A stretch of DNA of 64,000 bases from a bacterium (GTDB lineage: Bacteria > Eisenbacteria > RBG-16-71-46 > CAIMUX01). Position 1 is the first letter of the stretch; each line of letters opens with the position of its first letter. A program made the position numbers and the translations under genes. Under the pieces are notes generated by a model. That model saw nothing but the letters and a program-made list of their open reading frames with translations, searched no databases and was not told the DNA's origin. This document shows, piece after piece, positions 15,793-23,683 of this stretch. The stretch is from NCBI GenBank assembly GCA_030431975.1, contig JAUIHP010000021.1, positions 1-64,000 of the forward strand, read 5' to 3'.

Positions 15793-17865
15793 ATGAAGCC
15801 GTTTCGTTCGTTCCGTCCAGTGTGCGCGATCATCCTCTCCGCCGGTGCCTTTTCGCAGGTCGCCCCGTCCCCTGCCGCAGCCGCCGCCGCGGAGATCTGG
15901 ACGGCCTCGTCGGGCTTGACGACGATCCACTTCAACACCGACATCATGAGCAGTATGGGACTGAGTCTGGCCGAGGTTGTGGAATCGAGAGGAATCGAGT
16001 CGGCTCCACAAGCACAACTTCCGGCCATGGAGGGACCCGGCTGGCAGTTCCGATTCGAGGGTAGCGACCTCCGCTTCCCGGTCGACCGTGGAAGGGTCCG
16101 GTGGAGCGAGGACTGGACCGGGTCGTTGAACCACGTTGGACAGTTCGCGTTTCGAACGGTCGACGATGGACAACTGTTCTACGTGGAAGACTTCATCGTA
16201 CAACCGGCCGACCATGCGTCCATCGGACCCCGCTTCGAGGTCACCGACAGCTATGGCCTTCCGGTCTTCGAGATGGTTGACGGATACCTCGGCTTCTATT
16301 CCGAAGACTCCAGCCTTCAGGGTGTCACCTTCGACCTCACCCTCAGTTCCGAGTTCGCACAACGGATGGGAAGCACCCGTCTGGCCGGACGTACCGTCGG
16401 AACGGTCGCCCTTCGCGCGCATGCACAATGGCTGCACGGTGACTCACCGGAACTCTTGACCCGTCCAGCCGTCGGAGACACCTGCCTGAACCGGGACATC
16501 GCACTCGGCGCACTCAATCGCATCGAGTACTGGAATCGTTCGGGCAGCTATCCCAACGGAGTCCTCGCGCTATCCATGGCCACGACTTCCTGCAACCTCG
16601 GCGAGTGCGATGTCGAGTGGGAAGCGCCGATGGCCGTCGACCATCCCGGAATTCTCATGTCCCTTTACCGGATCGATACGGCCGGAGTGCTCGAACAAAT
16701 CGGGATCAGTGAAACCAAGCACGCCTTCTTCGCCCTTTCCGGCAACCAGTGCGGCGACTGCCCGGAACCCAGCGACGGCACGTACCTGGCTGTCGGCTGT
16801 TCGGACACCTACAGCGTGAGCGCCAACGCGGATCGCAACTACCTCGCTCCCCGCGATGAATGGCTGGCCTACACTGCGTCGTGGGACTGCTTCGCCTCTC
16901 ACTTCACGAACGGCAACCCTGACTGCGAGCGCGTTCACGGCGGCAGCGGACATGGTCCGATCGACCATCGACTGCAAGTGTCCGAGGCCGAGCTGGCCGA
17001 CACTTCCGCTGCATATTTCTACGAGGCGAGCTACCTCGTGCGGGGCGACATCGACAAGTCCAACAACATCGGATGGCAGCCGACCTCGTTCGAACGGGAC
17101 GGCAACGACTATCTCTTCGACGGCGAAACGACGGTCGACGTCAACATCGGTCCGCTCCTCGAGACCTGGGGCGACGTGCATGAGTGGGTCAGTTTCGAAG
17201 ACGACGGATCCGTCCTGGTCGCAACGAAAGTGATCGAACCTGCGGTTGGACAGGTGCGGCTCGAATACGCCATCCTCAACTTCGATGCTGACCGCCAGAT
17301 CTTCAAGGTCAGCATTCCCGTCGGCTCCGCAAATCTTTCCAGCATCGGCTTCAACGATCCGAACCTCAACGTCCTCGACGACTGGAGCGCCGTTGTCAAC
17401 GAAGGAAAGATCACCTGGACGACGACGAACAACCCGCTCTCGTTCGGTCAAATGTTCAACTTCCGCTACTCCTTCCCGGGAGAGGCCGAGGATGGGCAGA
17501 TCGAGGTCAGCACCGTCATGGGGGGTGCGGAGACGAAGCTGGTCAACTCCAAGGTCCCGTCCACTGCCTCGAGCGCTCCAGGTACGCCGCTCTCACTACA
17601 ATTGGGACACACACCGAATCCGCTCAGCAACATCTCGACCATCCGGTTCGAGCTTCCGAACTCCACTCCCGCGAGCCTGCAGGTCTTCGACGTCAGCGGT
17701 CGGCGAGTCCGGTCCCTGATCGATGGCCTCTTGCCTTCTGGCCCCCAACGCGTCGAGTGGGACGGCCTCGACGACGGCGGACTACGGGTCCGGTCCGGGG
17801 TCTACTACTACCGACTGCAGGCGGGCCCCCAGACCGAGGCCAACTCGATCACCGTCATCGACTAG
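15793..17865 (+). CDS. Secreted protein of unknown function with FlgD-like C-terminus
   Basis: The protein has 690 residues with a signal peptide ending AAAAAAE. I do not recognise the main body (residues ~30-600). It is rich in Trp, Asp and paired cysteines (CNLGECDVEW, CGDCPEP, CFASHF..CERVHGG), which suggests a disulphide-stabilised beta structure, possibly a carbohydrate- or cell-wall-binding exoprotein. The last ~85 residues are a clear FlgD-like module (TPNPLSNISTIRFEL, VFDVSGRRVRSL, VEWDGLDDGGLRVRSGVYYYRL). It is preceded by a terminator and stands as its own transcription unit. Confidence 0.65.
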   Translation: MKPFRSFRPVCAIILSAGAFSQVAPSPAAAAAAEIWTASSGLTTIHFNTDIMSSMGLSLAEVVESRGIESAPQAQLPAMEGPGWQFRFEGSDLRFPVDRGRVRWSEDWTGSLNHVGQFAFRTVDDGQLFYVEDFIVQPADHASIGPRFEVTDSYGLPVFEMVDGYLGFYSEDSSLQGVTFDLTLSSEFAQRMGSTRLAGRTVGTVALRAHAQWLHGDSPELLTRPAVGDTCLNRDIALGALNRIEYWNRSGSYPNGVLALSMATTSCNLGECDVEWEAPMAVDHPGILMSLYRIDTAGVLEQIGISETKHAFFALSGNQCGDCPEPSDGTYLAVGCSDTYSVSANADRNYLAPRDEWLAYTASWDCFASHFTNGNPDCERVHGGSGHGPIDHRLQVSEAELADTSAAYFYEASYLVRGDIDKSNNIGWQPTSFERDGNDYLFDGETTVDVNIGPLLETWGDVHEWVSFEDDGSVLVATKVIEPAVGQVRLEYAILNFDADRQIFKVSIPVGSANLSSIGFNDPNLNVLDDWSAVVNEGKITWTTTNNPLSFGQMFNFRYSFPGEAEDGQIEVSTVMGGAETKLVNSKVPSTASSAPGTPLSLQLGHTPNPLSNISTIRFELPNSTPASLQVFDVSGRRVRSLIDGLLPSGPQRVEWDGLDDGGLRVRSGVYYYRLQAGPQTEANSITVID

Positions 17866-17871
17866 CGTCCT

Positions 17872-17932
17872 TGGACACCGGACACCGGACCGGACGCCGG
17901 ACGCCGGACGCCGGACGCCGGACGCCGGATGA
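17872..17932. repeat. Short tandem repeat of ~7 bp (ggacgcc)
   Basis: After the stop of the preceding gene the sequence runs through ggacacc units into at least four ggacgcc units in a row. It lies in the 218-base gap before the HTTM gene. It may be replication slippage; no coding role is visible. Confidence 0.8.
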
Positions 17933-18083
17933 GGGACGGTAGAATCGGTTGGGTCCGGTCCGACCTCGAACCCTTCGTTCATCGTGTAGACTCCACCCGT
18001 AGCGAATCACTTGGAAAGACGCCGAAAGGCATAGTTTCTCGAGGCGGGTCCCGCACTAAGCGCCCCACCTTGGCGCGAGTTGC

Positions 18084-19553
18084 ATGGGCAAAAACAAACG
18101 AGACAAGAATCCTCGGACGGTGGAAGCCGGGAACAAGTCCCGGCCGGAAACCGGGGGCGCCCAAGCGGAGACGCAGGCGGCAAGCTCCGGGGGCCCTGAG
18201 GGTTCGGGTTGGAAGAGTTACCTGACCGCTCCGGTCGACATCGCCTCCACCGTCGTTTTCCGCTTGGCCTTCGGCGGCATTCTCCTCGTCGAGATGTTCC
18301 GCTTCTTTGGCTTCGGCTACATCAAGTCGCTCTACATCGATCCGGCTTTCTACTTCCCTTTCTACGGATTCGACTGGGTCCGGCCCTGGCCGGCTCCGGT
18401 CATGTACGCCCACTTCGTCGTTCTGGCCGTGGCAGCGATCTGCATCGCGAGCGGGCTCTTCTACCGGGTCGCGACCTGGGTCTTCTTCGTCGGATTCACG
18501 CACGTCTTCCTCATCGATCAGACCCGTTACCTCAACCACTTCTACCTGATCTGCCTTCTGGCATTTCTCCTGGCCTGGATCCCTGCGCATCGGGCTTTTT
18601 CTTTGGACGCACTGCGCAATCCAAAGCTCCGCTCGGATGTCATCCCGCTTTGGTCCCTGCTCCTGCTCCGCTTTCAGATGGCCATCGTCTATGTCGGGGG
18701 CGGGGTGGCCAAGATCAATCACGACTGGCTCCGCGGAGAGCCGATGCGGCTATGGCTCTCCCGCGAAGTCGACACTCCGGTCATCGGACCGCTGCTGGGG
18801 CACGCGCTCTCGCCCTACTTCTTCGCGTATGGCGGGCTCGTCTACGACCTCGTCGTTCCCTTCCTTCTGCTTTGGAAGAAAACCCGCGTTCCGGCGTTTC
18901 TGGTCACGCTCTTCTTTCATCTGACCAACTCGCAGCTCTTCGATATCGGAATCTTCCCCTGGTTCATGATTCCGGCGTCGACCATCTTCTTTCCCCCCGA
19001 TTGGCCGCGCCGATGGCTTGGGAAGTACGGTCGCACGAGTGCTGCACTCCCCGGACTTCCCTCATGGAAAGCGGCGATCTTCGGTCTCTACGTGGCGGCC
19101 CAGATTCTCGTTCCGTTTCGACACTTCCTCTATCCGGGCCGGGCGGCATGGACGGAGGAAGGCGCCAAGTTTGCCTGGCGAATGAAGCTCAACGAGAAGG
19201 GCGCGGATATCGGGTTCCATATTCTGGATGCGAACGGGCAACCCCTGCAGGGAGAACTCCCACGCTTCTCCCTGACCCCGACACAGATGCGGTTGATGGC
19301 GGCGACTCCGGAGATGATCGTCCTCGGCGCCAATCACATCGCCGACGTCCTCCACGAACACGGCTTCGAGGATGTCCAGGTTCGCGTTCGTTCGCAGGTC
19401 ACCCTCAACGGGCGGGCGCCTCAGGACCTCGTCGATCCCGAGGTGGATCTGGGTTCCGTCCGACGGTCCTTACGGCCCGCGCCCTGGATCGTGCCGCTGA
19501 CGACAGAGCTAGGAACCGGAAGCCCGTCGGAGACGATGTCGGGGCCGCGCTGA
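18084..19553 (+). CDS. HTTM / vitamin K-dependent gamma-carboxylase-like membrane protein
   Basis: The protein has 489 residues: a hydrophilic N-terminal tail (~45 residues), at least seven membrane segments between residues ~55 and 350, then a ~110-residue periplasmic or luminal part. The HTTM/VKGC family features are seen in DQTRYLNHFYLICLLAFLLAW, LRFQMAIVYVGGGVAKINHDWL and HLTNSQLFDIGIFPWFMI. The eukaryotic enzyme uses reduced vitamin K to carboxylate glutamates; bacterial members are common but mostly uncharacterised. A Lys in the GVAKINHDW segment is retained. The substrate is unknown. Neighbouring secreted, acid-rich proteins are conceivable targets, but that is speculation. Confidence 0.85.
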   Translation: MGKNKRDKNPRTVEAGNKSRPETGGAQAETQAASSGGPEGSGWKSYLTAPVDIASTVVFRLAFGGILLVEMFRFFGFGYIKSLYIDPAFYFPFYGFDWVRPWPAPVMYAHFVVLAVAAICIASGLFYRVATWVFFVGFTHVFLIDQTRYLNHFYLICLLAFLLAWIPAHRAFSLDALRNPKLRSDVIPLWSLLLLRFQMAIVYVGGGVAKINHDWLRGEPMRLWLSREVDTPVIGPLLGHALSPYFFAYGGLVYDLVVPFLLLWKKTRVPAFLVTLFFHLTNSQLFDIGIFPWFMIPASTIFFPPDWPRRWLGKYGRTSAALPGLPSWKAAIFGLYVAAQILVPFRHFLYPGRAAWTEEGAKFAWRMKLNEKGADIGFHILDANGQPLQGELPRFSLTPTQMRLMAATPEMIVLGANHIADVLHEHGFEDVQVRVRSQVTLNGRAPQDLVDPEVDLGSVRRSLRPAPWIVPLTTELGTGSPSETMSGPR

Positions 19554-19645
19554 CGCGCACGGTTGCAACGCACAGTCGCAACTCACCGTCGTCACGCCGC
19601 CACTCCTGATCGCAGCCCGGACATCTCCCGCTCACGTTCGCACAG

Positions 19646-22600
19646 TTACCGCATTCGAACGACCCGACCATCCAGAAGAATCTGACTCCCTCGCCGAACC
19701 TGGTAAAAGTAGATGCCGGGCGACACGCGGTGACCCGCTGCGGTTCGTCCGTCCCAAACGGCATCGTAGGCGCCGGCCTCTCGACTGGATCGGGCCGTCA
19801 GCCGCTGAAGATTACGACCGGAGGCATCGAAAATCCGAACCTCAGGCGCATCGAAGCCGACGCCGCCGTCGGTCGGCACCTGGATGGCGAAACGCACCTG
19901 GTCAACGAACGGATTGGGAAGCGTGTGGATCGAGACCGCTGCATCGGAGCCTTCCACGAAACCCGGCGCCCGGCCCGTTGCGTGTTCGCGAGTGGCATCC
20001 CACGGGAGGCGCGGAACTACATCAGCATCGCGAACCCCCATCGCGAAACGCCCGCCGTCCGACTGCCATTCGATAGAGAACGAGAAGCGGTCTTCTCCTG
20101 TTTCCGTTTCACGGATCATTCGCGCGGTGAACGCCGGATGACCGGGAGGAGTTCCGCCGAACTCGTGGTAGAAGTCGAAGGCGTAGCACTCTTCGATCAG
20201 GACGTCCGCAACGGTGTTCGTTGCCGTCGCAATCTCCCATCGTCCGACGTCTTCCTTCGGAGGCAGAACGACACTGCCACCTTCCGGGATCACATAGTTC
20301 GACCCACCGACCTGAATGACGATCCGGCCGTCGCTGACGTTGGTCACCCGGGTCCCGAGGTCGGTCTCCATGGGTGCGATCCCGAGGACGGCCTCCGTTC
20401 CCGGAATCAGACGGTGCGAGGAAGTTCGCTGCAGCTTGGCGGCGCCGCGGGTCTCGGGCGCCTGACCGTCCGGCACCGGAAAGATGTCGACATCTACGTC
20501 GCCGGACAAGGTCGTGAAGGCCCCTGAGAATCCGTAGGTTTGCCCATTGGACACGAGGCCCGGCTCATGAAGATGGTAGGAGCGTCCATTCCGGTAGGGA
20601 TTGATCGTGTGTTGCGCCAGCTGGGCGCAGCTCCCGAGGGCCAGATTCATCAGGTCGATGCCCGTGCGCCCATAGCCGCCGCCATGCGGAGTGCCCAACG
20701 TCGCGACGTAGGCATTCTCCCCCTGGTGCGAGGCGCTGAATGCCGTCGCCATTCCCGCACCCTCGGTCCAACCACGCTTCAAACCGTTCGCACTCGAGAT
20801 GCTGTTCCGCATCGCCGCCAGGAACCAGTTGTCCAGGTACCAGAGGGACGGCTGTTCGTCCGGGAGTTGACGTTGGATCTGCACCTGAACGAGATTGGCG
20901 TACTCCGAGAAAAGCGGATTCTCCTGCGCCGCCTTGGAAAGCAGGTAGAGATCGTAGGCAGAGGTGTAGTGATCCTCGGCGTCATCGGGATCTTCCCAGG
21001 CATTGAAGACACAGGGCCGATCGAAGTAGGTGTTGAGCATTCCGAGTTGTGCTGCTCGCTCGTTCATTTCTGCCTTGAGAAGCGTCTGCGCGCCGGACTC
21101 CTCGCCGGGGTAGAGAAAGTCGGCCAGTGTGAGAACGGCATCCCCGCCAAGCTCCATCAACGCAACACGAATCAGATCGACGTAGCGGATCGTTTCCCCT
21201 TCCTCGAGGTAGTTGTGCCCGGGAGACAACTCGGCCGCCCATTCCGGCACGATGACCGGGTGGTTTGCGGAGACATACTTCGGATCGGACGGAGACAGCT
21301 GCGTCCGCTCGCAGGCAATGAGTGCGGCCATGATGATCGAGGCGTTGGCCATCGGAAGTTCGTCGAAGAGTTTCTGCGAGAAGATGAAGTCACCGTCGCA
21401 GTCCACGGCGAGAGCGGAGTGGCAGTGGTAGTCCTGCGGCTGCCGCCACGGCGCCACGATGTGCACCATCCCTTCCCGTGCCGCCGAGACGGCGAGGTTC
21501 CCGCGACCCGACCCGTCAAAGTCTCCGATGACACCGGCCGAACCCAGTTCGTCCCGCTCTTCCGTTCGGTCTCCCAGAAGCTCCTGCCCGAAGTGGGTGT
21601 AGTAGCCGTGTGACCCGGGACCGGAGGGCCCGCCAAAGAGCAGCAGCCAACTCCCCGAGTCTTCGTGGTTCGTGTCGAAGCCGAAATCCAAAGGCGTTCC
21701 CACGAAGAGATCGTCGCTCAGGGTGTCGCCGCCGAACTTGCCGGACGCAAGGACGAGTCCGAACTGGTCCGACCAGTAGTTCGAACCCTGATACATGCTC
21801 TGGTCATGAACGGAGGTTCGGGAGAGGTCGGGACCCGGCTCTGCACCGCGAATGGTGTGGAAGCGTCCGGCCCACTCAAAGCCGTTCACTTCCGCTCTGG
21901 GCTCGCCGATGACGAGCGTCTCGAAGACGCCGGGACCGAAGAAACTACCCACGGCCAGGGACATTCCGAACGCGGCTTCCGGTGTCGCTTCGTCCGTCAT
22001 ACCAGCGTCGAGGTAGATGGCGGAGCTGGTCGACGGACCCTCCGCGGTGCCCCGAAGAACGAAGCACGCGCCTGCGTAGGAATCGATACCGACCGTACGC
22101 CGCGGGGCGCCGACCACCAGTTCACGCGCGGTGTTGCCGGCAAGGTTTCCGCTGGCCAGGGCCCAACCGAAACGGTCCGCCTGCGAGGAGAATCCCAGGC
22201 TACCTGGGCCGATGATGCGCGTTTCGCCGAAAGGCCCGAAATCCGTGCCGTCGACGATGAAGATCTGCCCGCCTCTTTCCGCGGTGTTCCCCGGGGAAGA
22301 CACGACCAGGTCCTGGTGAATGTCATTGTTGAGGTAGTCGATGAGGAGCGCGGCGCCGAAGAGTTCATCAGAGAGGCTGACCCCGCCGAAATCTTCCTGG
22401 ACGAAGCTCGGACCGGGAACGAGTCCGTCTTCGGATCCAAGGAAGAAGTAGATCCGTCCCGCGTCGGCGCGTCCGTTCACATCCTCCCACGGAGCAGCCA
22501 CGATAAGGTCGTCGAATCCGTTCCGGTTCAGATCGGCCGCCGCCAGGGCATAGCCAAACTGGGCTTCTTCTGTCGTACTGACACCGAATTCGGTGGCGAC

Positions 22601-22915
22601 ATGGACGGTGGAACCGACGTGAGTCAGTCCATGCTCGGAACCCCAGCTCACGACCACCGCTCCGGCTCGTTCGACCCCGCTGTCCGATGCAAACGGAGCG
22701 CCCGAGGCCAAGTCCTCGACTCCGTCTCCGTTGAAGTCGCCCGCGGCCAGGGCCCCGCCGTAGCGTTGGAAGAAAGTGCGGTCACCGGCCGCTTCGATCC
22801 CCTTTCGGATGATCGAGAGATGGGCGTCCGCCGTTTGGAAGGCGGCCGGAATCAGAGCGAGACCGAGAAACCCGGCGCAGATGGACCGGGTGCAATCGAG
22901 ATGGGAGCGTGACAT
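19646..22915 (-). CDS. Secreted FG-GAP/S11-peptidase-like pseudoenzyme with FlgD-like tail
   Basis: The protein has 1089 residues. GGAGG lies 4 bases before ATG 22915, and the signal peptide ends TADA. Residues ~45-490 hold seven or so FG-GAP beta-propeller repeats (AAGDFNGDGVEDLASGAPF, AAADLNRNGFDDLIVAAPW). Residues ~495-800 align with D-Ala-D-Ala carboxypeptidases of family S11, but the catalytic SxxK reads SIIM (526-529, Lys replaced by Met) and the SxN position reads GGD. It is therefore probably inactive. The close paralogue at 52219 keeps both. The C-terminus is FlgD-like (IFDASGRNLQRL, WDGRTAAGHRVSPGIYFYQV). It may bind peptidoglycan or act as a structural partner. Confidence 0.82.
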   Translation of the reverse strand: MSRSHLDCTRSICAGFLGLALIPAAFQTADAHLSIIRKGIEAAGDRTFFQRYGGALAAGDFNGDGVEDLASGAPFASDSGVERAGAVVVSWGSEHGLTHVGSTVHVATEFGVSTTEEAQFGYALAAADLNRNGFDDLIVAAPWEDVNGRADAGRIYFFLGSEDGLVPGPSFVQEDFGGVSLSDELFGAALLIDYLNNDIHQDLVVSSPGNTAERGGQIFIVDGTDFGPFGETRIIGPGSLGFSSQADRFGWALASGNLAGNTARELVVGAPRRTVGIDSYAGACFVLRGTAEGPSTSSAIYLDAGMTDEATPEAAFGMSLAVGSFFGPGVFETLVIGEPRAEVNGFEWAGRFHTIRGAEPGPDLSRTSVHDQSMYQGSNYWSDQFGLVLASGKFGGDTLSDDLFVGTPLDFGFDTNHEDSGSWLLLFGGPSGPGSHGYYTHFGQELLGDRTEERDELGSAGVIGDFDGSGRGNLAVSAAREGMVHIVAPWRQPQDYHCHSALAVDCDGDFIFSQKLFDELPMANASIIMAALIACERTQLSPSDPKYVSANHPVIVPEWAAELSPGHNYLEEGETIRYVDLIRVALMELGGDAVLTLADFLYPGEESGAQTLLKAEMNERAAQLGMLNTYFDRPCVFNAWEDPDDAEDHYTSAYDLYLLSKAAQENPLFSEYANLVQVQIQRQLPDEQPSLWYLDNWFLAAMRNSISSANGLKRGWTEGAGMATAFSASHQGENAYVATLGTPHGGGYGRTGIDLMNLALGSCAQLAQHTINPYRNGRSYHLHEPGLVSNGQTYGFSGAFTTLSGDVDVDIFPVPDGQAPETRGAAKLQRTSSHRLIPGTEAVLGIAPMETDLGTRVTNVSDGRIVIQVGGSNYVIPEGGSVVLPPKEDVGRWEIATATNTVADVLIEECYAFDFYHEFGGTPPGHPAFTARMIRETETGEDRFSFSIEWQSDGGRFAMGVRDADVVPRLPWDATREHATGRAPGFVEGSDAAVSIHTLPNPFVDQVRFAIQVPTDGGVGFDAPEVRIFDASGRNLQRLTARSSREAGAYDAVWDGRTAAGHRVSPGIYFYQVRRGSQILLDGRVVRMR

Positions 22916-23035
22916 CGATCCTCCGTAAGTGACCGGGCCCGTGGCCCGTTACCGGGGGCAAACCCCGTTCACTTGGGAGGAACGTCAGGAAGGCGGAAAG
23001 GTGCACAAATCCAGCCCAGCTGTGGCCTCAGGACA

Positions 23036-23560
23036 CTAGAAGAACGTGCTCTTGATCTGTCCCCAGGAAGAGGAAACGACCGGCAGGATCCCGCACGGCA
23101 ACGGGTCGCAGACGGTGAATCGGCCGAGGAAATCCCCGCCCTCTTCGTCGCAGTCGACAGGGACCTTGAGTTCGCAGTCCTCCCCGAGGCAGCAGGCGCC
23201 GGCGCAGGGATTGACGTCGCACGGAACATCGTGGCCGAGAAAGCTTCCGCCCAGTTGCACGCAGTCCCGTTGAGCCTGGGTGAAGCACAGTCCGTCGAGC
23301 AGGCAGCAGGCTCCGGGCGCCTGGGCCCCAGGGTCGTCCCCTGCGAGGAAGGAGATCGAATCGTCGTCAGGATCCGGATGGAACGGGGCTTCAGACGACG
23401 GGCTGCCAGCGACCCCATCGGCAAGCGCCACACGGAAATCAACACTCGTTAGCACGACGATGGCCAGACCCGAGAGAAGGGCAAGACCACTGAGCGTCTT
23501 GCTCCGGTTTGAACGCGAGATCAAGGAACCCGTCTTGCACCGGCTTGAGCGAGAGTTCAT
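23036..23560 (-). CDS. Secreted Cys-rich protein with two GACC-type domains
   Basis: The protein has 174 residues. I chose ATG 23560 because aagagg lies 6 bases upstream and a basic N-region leads into a hydrophobic helix (LSGLALLSGLAIVVLTSV) ending VALA. The mature part carries two copies of a Cys pattern, GACCLLDGLCFTQAQRDC..GG..LG....C..NPC and GACCLGEDCEL..DC..EGGDFLG....CDPLPC. This is the small disulphide module common in planctomycete and FCB secreted proteins, function unknown. It lies 112 bases upstream of the S11-like gene and just downstream of the large subtilase, all in one direction. Confidence 0.7.
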   Translation of the reverse strand: MNSRSSRCKTGSLISRSNRSKTLSGLALLSGLAIVVLTSVDFRVALADGVAGSPSSEAPFHPDPDDDSISFLAGDDPGAQAPGACCLLDGLCFTQAQRDCVQLGGSFLGHDVPCDVNPCAGACCLGEDCELKVPVDCDEEGGDFLGRFTVCDPLPCGILPVVSSSWGQIKSTFF

Positions 23561-23683
23561 GGGAAGCCTCTTGCGTTGTGATCGCATCGTTTGAGTCAAC
23601 CTCAGGTTGTTGGAGATGAGCTTGGTGCGAGGGAAGCAGCCCGACGCCGTGTGCAATAACGCCGGACCGCTCCCCCCTGGCAT

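Noticed and set aside
20540-21613. Long plus-strand open frames opposite the S11-like and subtilase genes (also 23753-26836)
   Set aside because: They are antisense shadows of high-GC coding sequence; no recognisable domains.
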